From contig RDXN01000062.1 in assembly GCA_004292855.1 (NCBI GenBank), positions 1-64,000 of the forward strand: a stretch of 64,000 nt of DNA. The letters are read 5' to 3'. Of the stretch, positions 34,218 through 41,995 are shown piece after piece (within the stretch, counting starts at the first letter, position 1; each line of letters begins with the position of its first letter). This DNA comes from Cytophagales bacterium (lineage in GTDB: Bacteria > Bacteroidota > Bacteroidia > Cytophagales > Spirosomataceae). Made by a program: the position numbers and the translations under genes. The notes under the pieces are model-generated. The model worked only from the letters and a program-made list of their open reading frames with translations. It did not search any database and was not told where the DNA came from.

Positions 34218-35162
34218 ATGTTTCGTCGTCTACCAACTGTTATTATACTGATTCTAAGCCTTTTTACTCTTGACGGGTTTGGGCAAGGATCAACACCGTC
34301 GAAGCCCCGAACGGCCAAACCAAGTCGGCAGTTGCGCACCACCGAACGAGCGAAACCGGCTCCCGCGCCAGCCCCGGCACCCGTTGCGGCTGCGGTTGCC
34401 AAACCAGCCGCACCACCTCCGCCCCCCCCCAAAACAGCAACGAGTCGTTCGCAACGCGTAGCCGTTACCAGCACCGGCAGTTTGCCCCAACGGATTGCCA
34501 CCTCGGCCCAGCCCGAAGACGCCTACCAACGCGAACTGCAAAGCCGGATGGTTAACTGGCACCCTATCGAGATGAGTTTCCATTTGCTTACAACGGCCTC
34601 ATGGAACAGCGCGTCGGGCCGGGGATCGGCGGCATTGACCGACGATTTTGGTGGTGGACTCCGCACCACAGTCGGCCCCAACATTGATTTTTACTTTTTC
34701 CGGGATCGCTACGCCTTCGGAACGGGCCTTTGGTACACCATCAAACGCATGGGCTACACCCAACCCCCCGACCGACTTCTTACGCCCACAACGCCCAGTA
34801 GAACAGCGGCTTTCAACCTGCAATATTTGCAGATACCAATCACGATGAAGCTGGTGAGTAACACCCTGTTCCGGTCGGGCCGGTCGTTTATTCAGTATGG
34901 CGGCACGCTCGATTTTAAACTGGCTGAAACCCCCATCGACTATCAAAATAACTACGTCTACCAGCGCGACGGCAACGTGGCTCAGTTTACCTCGGCCGGC
35001 CTGAGCCTGCTGTTGGCCGTGGGCTACATGCACCGGGTAAGCCGCACCAACGACCTCATCATGACGGTGCAGTACCAGCGCAGCCTGACGAATAACGCTA
35101 TCCCCGAAAACCTTTGGGCTATCAGTCAGCATTTAGGATTTGGTATAGGCTTGAGTTTTTAA
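34218..35162 (+). CDS. Exported protein with Pro/Ala-rich linker and predicted outer-membrane barrel
   Basis: A 314-residue protein of unknown function. The signal peptide is RRLPTVIILILSLFTLDGFGQ; the ATG at 34218 is chosen for that reason, since upstream in-frame codons overlap the murI start. Residues about 25-85 are Pro/Ala/Lys-rich (APAPAPAPVAAAVAKPAAPP). From about 105 alternating strands suggest a small outer-membrane beta-barrel of the PorT/OMP_b-brl type (FHLLTTASWNSAS, GGGLRTTVGPNIDFYFF, YLQIPITMKLVSN, QHLGFGIGLSF). It is divergent from murI with a 90-base gap. Confidence 0.72.
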   Translation: MFRRLPTVIILILSLFTLDGFGQGSTPSKPRTAKPSRQLRTTERAKPAPAPAPAPVAAAVAKPAAPPPPPPKTATSRSQRVAVTSTGSLPQRIATSAQPEDAYQRELQSRMVNWHPIEMSFHLLTTASWNSASGRGSAALTDDFGGGLRTTVGPNIDFYFFRDRYAFGTGLWYTIKRMGYTQPPDRLLTPTTPSRTAAFNLQYLQIPITMKLVSNTLFRSGRSFIQYGGTLDFKLAETPIDYQNNYVYQRDGNVAQFTSAGLSLLLAVGYMHRVSRTNDLIMTVQYQRSLTNNAIPENLWAISQHLGFGIGLSF

Positions 35163-35191
35163 TGTTTTTCTTTTTTTACGGCTTAACCGGG

Positions 35192-35220
35192 CAGAATCGC
35201 AACGTTTTTTTGCGATTCTG
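35192..35220 (+). terminator. Rho-independent terminator
   Basis: Perfect 11-base arms cagaatcgcaa and ttgcgattctg with a seven-base loop, followed by TTTGGTTTTTGTTTTT. It starts 30 bases after the barrel-protein stop and insulates that gene from the restriction locus. Confidence 0.82.
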
Positions 35221-35238
35221 TTTGGTTTTTGTTTTTCA

Positions 35239-35255
35239 TGGACAATATTTGTCCA
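35239..35255. promoter_or_regulatory. Operator-like palindrome upstream of the XRE controller
   Basis: TGGACAA-TAT-TTGTCCA is a perfect inverted repeat with seven-base arms and a three-base centre, 21 bases before the XRE start codon. A site of this kind next to an XRE gene that heads a modification operon is the classic autoregulatory arrangement of controller proteins. That the encoded XRE protein binds it is inference. Confidence 0.65.
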
Positions 35256-35275
35256 ATAATTCAATTCCAAACCGG

Positions 35276-35620
35276 ATGGACAAGGCGATTTTGGAACGTA
35301 GCACCTTTGGCGAGTGGCTCCGAATGCAGCGCGAGGCCCGCGATTGGCCCCTGCGTAAGGTGGCGGCTTTGCTCGACATCGACACGAGCATTGTCTCGAA
35401 ACTCGAACGGGGGCAACGCCAACCGCAACGCGAGTACGTCGAGAAACTTGCCCTTATTTTTGGGGAAGACGCGGGGGCGTTGTTGGTGCTGTACCTGGCC
35501 GACCGGGTGGCCTACGAACTGGCCCCTGAAGGCTGCTCGGACGAGGTGTTGCAAGCCGCCGAAGCCAAAATTAAGTACCTGCGGGCCAAGAACGCGAAGC
35601 AGGGGGAATTGGAGTTTTAA
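35276..35620 (+). CDS. XRE-family HTH regulator, controller of the downstream RM-like operon
   Basis: A 114-residue protein with an N-terminal XRE helix-turn-helix: TFGEWLRMQREARDWPLRKVAALLDIDTSIVSKLERGQRQP. The C-terminal part (EYVEKLALIFGED, LQAAEAKIKYLRAKNAKQ) is helical, probably for dimerisation. The ATG at 35276 is chosen because the in-frame extension runs through the terminator and operator. It precedes the first methyltransferase by 13 bases. GC content is host-like (35 of 60 in the row at 35341), unlike the genes that follow. Likely represses the operon through the palindrome at 35239-35255. Confidence 0.88.
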   Translation: MDKAILERSTFGEWLRMQREARDWPLRKVAALLDIDTSIVSKLERGQRQPQREYVEKLALIFGEDAGALLVLYLADRVAYELAPEGCSDEVLQAAEAKIKYLRAKNAKQGELEF

Positions 35621-35633
35621 CTTATTTGATTGT

Positions 35634-36995
35634 ATGACAATTCAGACACTTTTCGATAGTGTAGCAGATATGGCACCCGCAAGCACGGACCTACTGTACA
35701 ATGAGGTAATTGCTGCTTACGAGGAAGAAGAGTCCAAGATAACCATTCGTAATCTACTTGACAAAGTAACTTATGCATCTCCTGTTAATTTTCGGGAATC
35801 GATGCAAACAGCCCGGCACCGGTGGTTTCCATACAAAGAAGGTTTCTCTCCTACTTTCGTGCGTTCTTTTCTTAAGGAGTTTGTTCCTAGTGCCGGACAA
35901 GTGATTTTTGACCCTTTTTCTGGCGTTGCTACTACCTTACTGGAAGCTAGTCGGTTAGGGTATTCCGCATATGGCTTTGAAGTTAGTCCAATGAGCTATA
36001 GCATTGCTAAAACAAAAGCGATGGTAGTGGATGCATCGAATCTTGCAGCTTTTGATCAATGGATTAAATTCTTTACTACTGATTCGTTGGCCGACTCGTC
36101 GCATCCACCTGATCATTCGACTGTAATTTCTTACTTTGAGGAGTCGTTTTTGTCGGCCTTGTTATCTGTAAAGGCTTTTTTTCTAAAGATTCCTGACCCA
36201 AATATCCAGGCATTATTCAGACTAGCTTTCCTAAACTGCTTAGAGCGTTACTCAACGCACCGCAAAGCTGGTAACGGGCTAAAACGGAAAACTCGACTAG
36301 CCTATGGAACCGCTCTCGAATCGCCACTTGAACAAGTCCGTCAGACCATAATTAGCGATTTAAACAGATTCAAAGCTGACTTGATACAAGAACCAACATT
36401 GGCAGCTTTTTCTTTGGAACAAGGGTCTTGTCTGGATGAAGAATTGTATCCAGAAGGAATACTGTTTGATGCAGTTCTTACTTCTCCTCCCTATGCCAAT
36501 TGCTTTGACTACAGTAAGATTTACCTTGTCGAACTTTGGATGGGCGATTTTTTCACCAATCAGCAATCACAAAAATCCTTCCGCAGCGATTCCTTGCGTT
36601 CGCATGTACATGCGCGGTGGCCCGACCGTCACTCTAATTTTGGACATGAGCTTATCAATGACCAGATCTTTCAGTTTTTGTCCGACCAGCCTATGTGGTC
36701 ATCGCAGATTCCTACCATGATTAAAGGTTATTTTGATGACATGGGTAGACTACTTTCCATACTGTCCAATCGTTGTCGCGTAGGTGCTACCGTCGGATTG
36801 GTAGTCGGAAATTCTTATTACGGCTCACTGCCCATCGCTACCGATCTATTACTGACTATGATTGGGCGCAAGTATAGTTTCGAGCCTGTTCGGATTGATA
36901 TTTATCGCAACGTTGTTGTTTCGTCACAGCAGTTTATTCAGGCGAAGCACCCAAAATACATGCGTGAAAGTCTGGTTATATTACGCAAAATCTAA
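35634..36995 (+). CDS. TSPPY-type DNA amino-methyltransferase (M1)
   Basis: A 453-residue SAM-dependent DNA methyltransferase, N4-cytosine or N6-adenine type. The SAM-binding motif I is FDPFSGVATTLLEA (residues 93-97 and on) and the catalytic motif IV is TSPPY at 283-287. The gap of about 190 residues between them is where a target-recognition region would sit. HRWFPYKEGFSPTF near residue 62 is the usual entry to this family. AT-rich (24 of 60 G+C in the row at 35701). It starts 13 bases after the XRE gene and is followed by M2 after four bases. The earlier in-frame extension overlaps the XRE gene and was rejected. Confidence 0.9.
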   Translation: MTIQTLFDSVADMAPASTDLLYNEVIAAYEEEESKITIRNLLDKVTYASPVNFRESMQTARHRWFPYKEGFSPTFVRSFLKEFVPSAGQVIFDPFSGVATTLLEASRLGYSAYGFEVSPMSYSIAKTKAMVVDASNLAAFDQWIKFFTTDSLADSSHPPDHSTVISYFEESFLSALLSVKAFFLKIPDPNIQALFRLAFLNCLERYSTHRKAGNGLKRKTRLAYGTALESPLEQVRQTIISDLNRFKADLIQEPTLAAFSLEQGSCLDEELYPEGILFDAVLTSPPYANCFDYSKIYLVELWMGDFFTNQQSQKSFRSDSLRSHVHARWPDRHSNFGHELINDQIFQFLSDQPMWSSQIPTMIKGYFDDMGRLLSILSNRCRVGATVGLVVGNSYYGSLPIATDLLLTMIGRKYSFEPVRIDIYRNVVVSSQQFIQAKHPKYMRESLVILRKI

Positions 36996-36999
36996 TTTT

Positions 37000-38265
37000 A
37001 TGGAGCTGCTACTACCCTTCGCCGAGGCCAATTCATCCATTTCATGGGGTGATACACTTGAATATCCTTCAACCCGGTCCTTAAAGCTTTACACACATCG
37101 TGTATTCAATCGTTATCCAGCACGTAGCATTAGTCTGGTACCACGTCAGCTACTGCAAACGTATAAGAAAGAACATGGTTCCGGTGTAGTACTTGATCCT
37201 TTTATGGGTTCGGGAACAACGGCAATTGAAGGTTTACTGGCTGGTTTCTCGGTAATGGGTGTTGAGATCGACCCTTTTGCGCGGTTAGTGTCTGAGGTTA
37301 GCACAACCTTATTTTGCCGCGACGAAATACGAACCATACGCGAAATCTACAAAGCTATTTTAGTTAGATTCGATAGTAACGAAAAATCAACCTCTAACTT
37401 ACCAGCATTACAGAATATTGCTTATTGGTTTACGGAGCAGACCTTGAACGATTTACTCAGATTAAAATCTGCTATTTATGCACATTGCCAAGTCGACTCA
37501 GCAACATTAAATTTCTTCCGGCTCGTACTGGCCGATATTATCCGACCCTGTTCAAAAGCAGAACGGCAAACGCTTAAACCCTACATTTCGAAAAAGTATA
37601 TCAAAACACCTGCACCTGTACGCGAAACCTTTCAGAAAAGCTTTGAGAACTATATAGTAGCTGTTCGGGACTTTAGTGAAGTCGTTCAGAACACAGATGC
37701 TACGTTTGAGTGGGCTGGTACAAATGCCGTTGACTTTTCAACGTCTCTTCGTGCCGACATCGCTATAACCTCTCCCCCGTACTTGAACGCGCTTGACTAC
37801 ACACGGTGTATCAAAATGGAAAGCTCGTGGGCTGGTTGTGCAGACGACTCAGTTATACGCTCTGTAAAAAATAATCAGGTAGGTGATGAGTCCCGCAAAG
37901 CAGGTAGCGATCTAAATGATGCTTTGTTAGATCTTATAAACGAGTACGTTACTCAAATTGGTGAGACTGACCCACGCCGTGCTAGTATTACAATACAATA
38001 TTTTGATGATATGCGCCGAAACCTTAGTTGCGTTTATAATACGTTACGCAATGGGGGCGAGTATCATCTAATCGTGGGTAATAGTGTTATCCGGGGTATT
38101 GATGTACCAACGCATGAGATTTTGGCAAAGATTGGTGAGCAATTAGGCTTTAGCTGGTCAGCCTATTTCAACTATCGTATCAAAGACCACCGTCTTTCGA
38201 TTCCGCGCAATACCAACGGTGGTAAAATTGATATTGAGCACGTTATTACGCTGAAAAAATTGTGA
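37000..38265 (+). CDS. TSPPY-type DNA amino-methyltransferase (M2)
   Basis: A 421-residue methyltransferase, clearly distinct from M1. Motif I is LDPFMGSGTTAIEG (residues 65-78) followed by GVEIDPFARL, and motif IV is TSPPYLNALDY at 256-266. Two different amino-methyltransferases in one operon usually mean an asymmetric recognition site with one enzyme per strand; that reading is inference. The in-frame extension back to 36862 overlaps M1 and was rejected. mcrB follows two bases after the stop. AT-rich (27 of 60 G+C at 37501). Confidence 0.9.
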   Translation: MELLLPFAEANSSISWGDTLEYPSTRSLKLYTHRVFNRYPARSISLVPRQLLQTYKKEHGSGVVLDPFMGSGTTAIEGLLAGFSVMGVEIDPFARLVSEVSTTLFCRDEIRTIREIYKAILVRFDSNEKSTSNLPALQNIAYWFTEQTLNDLLRLKSAIYAHCQVDSATLNFFRLVLADIIRPCSKAERQTLKPYISKKYIKTPAPVRETFQKSFENYIVAVRDFSEVVQNTDATFEWAGTNAVDFSTSLRADIAITSPPYLNALDYTRCIKMESSWAGCADDSVIRSVKNNQVGDESRKAGSDLNDALLDLINEYVTQIGETDPRRASITIQYFDDMRRNLSCVYNTLRNGGEYHLIVGNSVIRGIDVPTHEILAKIGEQLGFSWSAYFNYRIKDHRLSIPRNTNGGKIDIEHVITLKKL

Positions 38266-38267
38266 CC

Positions 38268-40295
38268 ATGAAAATAGATGAGACCATTATCTATGCTAAT
38301 CCTGATCAAATTTTAGGCGACTTATGGACTAAATGGTCTGAATCAGTGCTAGTAAATCCACAACTTGAGACCACTTCATTCCAACAAGTACTTGCAAGTG
38401 CAAACTCCAATGACCGTTCACGAGCCGCAGACTTGTATAATATTGGCGTTCTTAAAGGGGTACTTGTGACACCTCAAGAGCTTGGTCGACTCAAGCCACT
38501 AGGTTGGTCGATGTTACAGCGAGGCCAGCCTATACACACATCTTTAGGGTATATTGCTTACTTGATAGGAAAAACAAACGGTAAAGACTTGTCTAAAATT
38601 GAGCATGGTTTTTCGGCACTCTGTGCTGTTTTCTGTATTCAACTGGGAATTAGGAGTGGAGATGTTCGACTTAGTTTTGCCGCCATATTTAACTACATAG
38701 CTCAATTCTTTCCAAAACCGGATGATATTGATGTTACGCTTTGGCAACGGTATTTAGCGGCTGGTATGTTCAGTACATTACACAGCTATGCTTTTGAAAA
38801 CCTGATTGAGAATTTACTAAACAACCAACCCATTAATCGACTTGTGTTTCGCTGGCAAGATGCCACGGAGGAAGAGGTTGATTATGCACTATTTCAAGAT
38901 TACTTGCGTGTTCAACGGTCAATAACAACTTTAAACTATCCTAAACACAGCCTGTTTTTTGTTGGAAAAAAAACTGATGCTCGCGGTGTGTTTGCGCAAG
39001 CCACCAAGCAGTTTAGTGATTTTCTCAAGTTTTACGCAGAAGCCGAAATCGAGGAGCTTCAACAAGGTAAGCGCGGAAGTGACTGCTTCAATTACCAATT
39101 TCTTCACAAGAATCCGCTTGAAGAAACTCCCGATATTATTGCTGAACTACAAAAGCTAACGCGCCAGTCACCTGCCTGGGGACGTACCATTGCCCGCCTT
39201 ATGAAAACTCTACAAGATGGCTCCATTGAGGCCATTTATCAACTCTACGGCTCTGAAGTAGCCCAACAAATACCACCAAACCCTCAGACTCCTGCCTATC
39301 CTCTCCCTGATCTCCCCCGCAACAAAATTCTGTTTGGGGCACCCGGAACCGGGAAATCATCAAAAATTAAGAACGAATATGCCAAAGGTCATATAACCCG
39401 GCGCGTGACTTTTCACCCCGATTATGAGCATGGCTCGTTTGTGGGAGCCTACAAACCTGTGTCCGCTACGAATGCTCAAACGGGGCAGAAAGAAATCCAG
39501 TACGAATTTGTTCCTCAGGAGTTTACCAAAATCTATTGCGATGCCTGGAACAATCCGGGACAGGCCTATTTCCTGATTATCGAAGAAATAAACCGGGGGA
39601 ACTGCGCTCAAATCTTCGGCGATTTGTTCCAAAGTCTTGATCGAAACAGTAGCCATTTTTCGGAGTATGAGGTCGATACAGATGCTGAATTAGCAGCTTA
39701 TCTGCGTGATTTCTTCCAAAAAAATCCAATAGGAGCCGAACGGCTGAGTCATCAATTAGTGAAACATGGGCGCAATTCTGACGAGTACAGTGCAATTATT
39801 CTGCCCGATAATCTGTACCTCTACGCCACCATGAACACTTCCGACCAATCGCTGTTTCCAATGGACAGCGCATTTAAACGACGGTGGGATTGGGAATACA
39901 TCCCGATTGATGTGGAGCCAATCGACAAGGAGGGTAATCCAATCGAATGGACAATTCGGGTAGGTGGCGCAGATTACTCGTGGGCTGGGTTCCTGAAACA
40001 GATCAATACGCGCATTTATCGGGCTAAAGAAAGCGAAGACAAGCAGTTGGGTTTCTGGTTTGTGAAGGCCGTTGATAATCAACTATCTGAAGACGATTTT
40101 ATCGCTAAAGTCTTGTTCTATCTCTGGTACGAGGTGTTTCGGAACGAACCCGAACACAGCGTATTTCCGGCACTAGCCAACCGGAATGGCAAAGATGAAC
40201 CGTTTCACTACGGATTGCTTTTCGATCATGACCCTGCATTAAGACATGCATTGCTGACCGAGATTATCAGCAAAGTCTTTTTTCCAATCGGCTGA
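38268..40295 (+). CDS. mcrB: McrB-type AAA+ GTPase restriction subunit
   Basis: A 675-residue motor. Residues 1-340 form an unrecognised N-terminal region, expected by analogy to McrB to read DNA. The AAA+ domain has Walker A FGAPGTGKSS at about 356-365, Walker B YFLIIEEINRGN near 437, the McrB signature MNTSDQS near 525 (MNTADRS in the classic family) and the sensor/arginine region AFKRRWDWEY. It would translocate or unwind DNA together with the nuclease encoded next. The ATG at 38268 is two bases after the M2 stop; an in-frame GTG at 38262 overlaps it. GC rises along the gene: 27 of 60 at 39001, 30 of 60 at 39901, 32 of 60 at 40141. Confidence 0.88.
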   Translation: MKIDETIIYANPDQILGDLWTKWSESVLVNPQLETTSFQQVLASANSNDRSRAADLYNIGVLKGVLVTPQELGRLKPLGWSMLQRGQPIHTSLGYIAYLIGKTNGKDLSKIEHGFSALCAVFCIQLGIRSGDVRLSFAAIFNYIAQFFPKPDDIDVTLWQRYLAAGMFSTLHSYAFENLIENLLNNQPINRLVFRWQDATEEEVDYALFQDYLRVQRSITTLNYPKHSLFFVGKKTDARGVFAQATKQFSDFLKFYAEAEIEELQQGKRGSDCFNYQFLHKNPLEETPDIIAELQKLTRQSPAWGRTIARLMKTLQDGSIEAIYQLYGSEVAQQIPPNPQTPAYPLPDLPRNKILFGAPGTGKSSKIKNEYAKGHITRRVTFHPDYEHGSFVGAYKPVSATNAQTGQKEIQYEFVPQEFTKIYCDAWNNPGQAYFLIIEEINRGNCAQIFGDLFQSLDRNSSHFSEYEVDTDAELAAYLRDFFQKNPIGAERLSHQLVKHGRNSDEYSAIILPDNLYLYATMNTSDQSLFPMDSAFKRRWDWEYIPIDVEPIDKEGNPIEWTIRVGGADYSWAGFLKQINTRIYRAKESEDKQLGFWFVKAVDNQLSEDDFIAKVLFYLWYEVFRNEPEHSVFPALANRNGKDEPFHYGLLFDHDPALRHALLTEIISKVFFPIG

Positions 40296-40297
40296 TT

Positions 40298-41995
40298 ATG
40301 ATTGTCCTGCTCGAAGCCCACCCCTATCGCAAAGCCGACCTGGAGGGGCTTATCGACCCATCGCTGTACCGCGAACTGACGGGGGGGCGGGCCGCTATTA
40401 CCCACGTCGGGTATCTCGGCACGTGGGGCACAACGCCGGGCGTGCTGATTCTGCCCAAGGTATTCCGCGACAGATCGGGGAAGGTGCTGGGCCAGTATAC
40501 GCCTGAACAGCTACTGAATATAGGCCAGGCCGATAGCCCCATTCGGCAACAACTCCGGCACGACAAACTGCCTACGGGCGGCTCCAAACTCGATTTTCTG
40601 TTTCAGTTTTCGGTGTGGCTCTACCGCGCCATCCGACAGTTTGGGCAACGCCACCCCGCATCCGAACTGACCGACCCGGCCGGATTGCTCAACGTATCGG
40701 GCGCGGGCCGAACGGGTTTGTCGGAGTTAGAGGTTATTCTGGCCCTCGTGCGGTTTCACCGCGACAACAACGCGCTGCTTACCCACATCAAACGCACCAA
40801 CACGGCCCAACGCCATACCGTTAGCTGGAGCCGGACCGTAACGCGGCAACAACCCGTGTTGCAAAACGGCAGGCCGGTGTATGTGCAGCCGGTTGTCAAA
40901 CAAAAACAGGTCAACTACGACGAAGAACTGATTGTGCTTTACCTGAGTACCCTGGCCGATTTGCGGGAGCAATACGGATTCCGGCTGGAGCTGAACCCGC
41001 TCTATGCCCGCCTTTCCAAACCCGACATGGCCCGGTTTCGGGCGCGGGCCGTGCGTCGGCTGAAAGAAATCCGAAATCAGTATTTTTCGGATAACCTGCT
41101 GCGGGTCTGGCAGTTGCTCATGCTCTACTACGAGCGTCAGGAGCAGATGCGAACGCAGCGCACACACCGGGAACGGTTGCTGGTGCGCGATTTCAACATT
41201 GTCTTCGAGGACATGATCGACTACCTCCTCTCGGACCCTGACAACCAACTCCCCCCCGGCCTTAAAGATCAGCCCGATGGCAAACGCGTCGATCATATCT
41301 ATGCCTACCGCGACCTCATCCGGCCCGACCACGACCAACTCTACCACATTGGCGACAGCAAATATTACCGCCCCGAAAACGAGGTGGGTAACGAGTCGGT
41401 GTTCAAGCAGTTTACCTACGCCCGCAATGTTATCCAGCAAAACATCGATTTGCTGAATGCGAACGAACTAGAAAGACCATTCCGCTACCGCGACGACCTG
41501 ACGGAAGGCTACAACCCAACGCCCAATTTTTTTATCAGCGCGCTCGTCGGCAACACGCTCGATTTCACTCGCGACGACTTAAAATTCAGGCAGGATTACG
41601 ATCAGAATTATCACTTCGTGGGGCGGCTCTTCGACCGCGACACCTTGCTGCTTCAAGCCTACGATATCAATTTTCTGTTCGTGTTGCACGCCTATGTGAC
41701 CCCACGCCCCGGCGAGCGCGAGCGGTTTCGGGACCAAACCCGGCAGGAGTTTCGGCAACGGCTGGTCGATTATCTGAACCGCCATTACACATTCTGGCGC
41801 GTAACGCCCCAACAGGAATCATTGGACGATTTTGTAACCCGGCACTTTCGTAAACTCGCAGGCCGCATGTATCGCCCGTCCGACTTTGCCAATGCAATTC
41901 TGCTGGCTCTCCCCCAGCCCGACCCCACCCATCTGCTCCCCCAACTCGGCACAGAGGCAACCGTCGAACCTTACAATCTAACGCCTGTTTTATGA
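40298..41995 (+). CDS. mcrC: McrC/LlaJI-like PD-(D/E)XK restriction nuclease subunit
   Basis: A 565-residue nuclease partner of McrB. The catalytic core is at about 300-360: E304 in VFEDMIDYLL, D332 in KRVDHIYAYR and D353-x-K355 in YHIGDSKYYRP, a PD-(D/E)XK arrangement. The N-terminal half (IDPSLYRELTGG, GVLILPKVF) resembles the McrC and LlaJI-R2 groups; length is longer than classic McrC. GC-rich (37 of 60 at 40321), in contrast to the genes before it. It starts two bases after mcrB and its stop overlaps the ceramidase start by four bases (ATGA). Confidence 0.82.
   Translation: MIVLLEAHPYRKADLEGLIDPSLYRELTGGRAAITHVGYLGTWGTTPGVLILPKVFRDRSGKVLGQYTPEQLLNIGQADSPIRQQLRHDKLPTGGSKLDFLFQFSVWLYRAIRQFGQRHPASELTDPAGLLNVSGAGRTGLSELEVILALVRFHRDNNALLTHIKRTNTAQRHTVSWSRTVTRQQPVLQNGRPVYVQPVVKQKQVNYDEELIVLYLSTLADLREQYGFRLELNPLYARLSKPDMARFRARAVRRLKEIRNQYFSDNLLRVWQLLMLYYERQEQMRTQRTHRERLLVRDFNIVFEDMIDYLLSDPDNQLPPGLKDQPDGKRVDHIYAYRDLIRPDHDQLYHIGDSKYYRPENEVGNESVFKQFTYARNVIQQNIDLLNANELERPFRYRDDLTEGYNPTPNFFISALVGNTLDFTRDDLKFRQDYDQNYHFVGRLFDRDTLLLQAYDINFLFVLHAYVTPRPGERERFRDQTRQEFRQRLVDYLNRHYTFWRVTPQQESLDDFVTRHFRKLAGRMYRPSDFANAILLALPQPDPTHLLPQLGTEATVEPYNLTPVL

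Noticed and set aside
35229-35633. Extended N terminus of the first methyltransferase
   Set aside because: The upstream in-frame part is an alternate reading of the XRE gene, which has a clear helix-turn-helix; the ATG at 35634 is the natural start.
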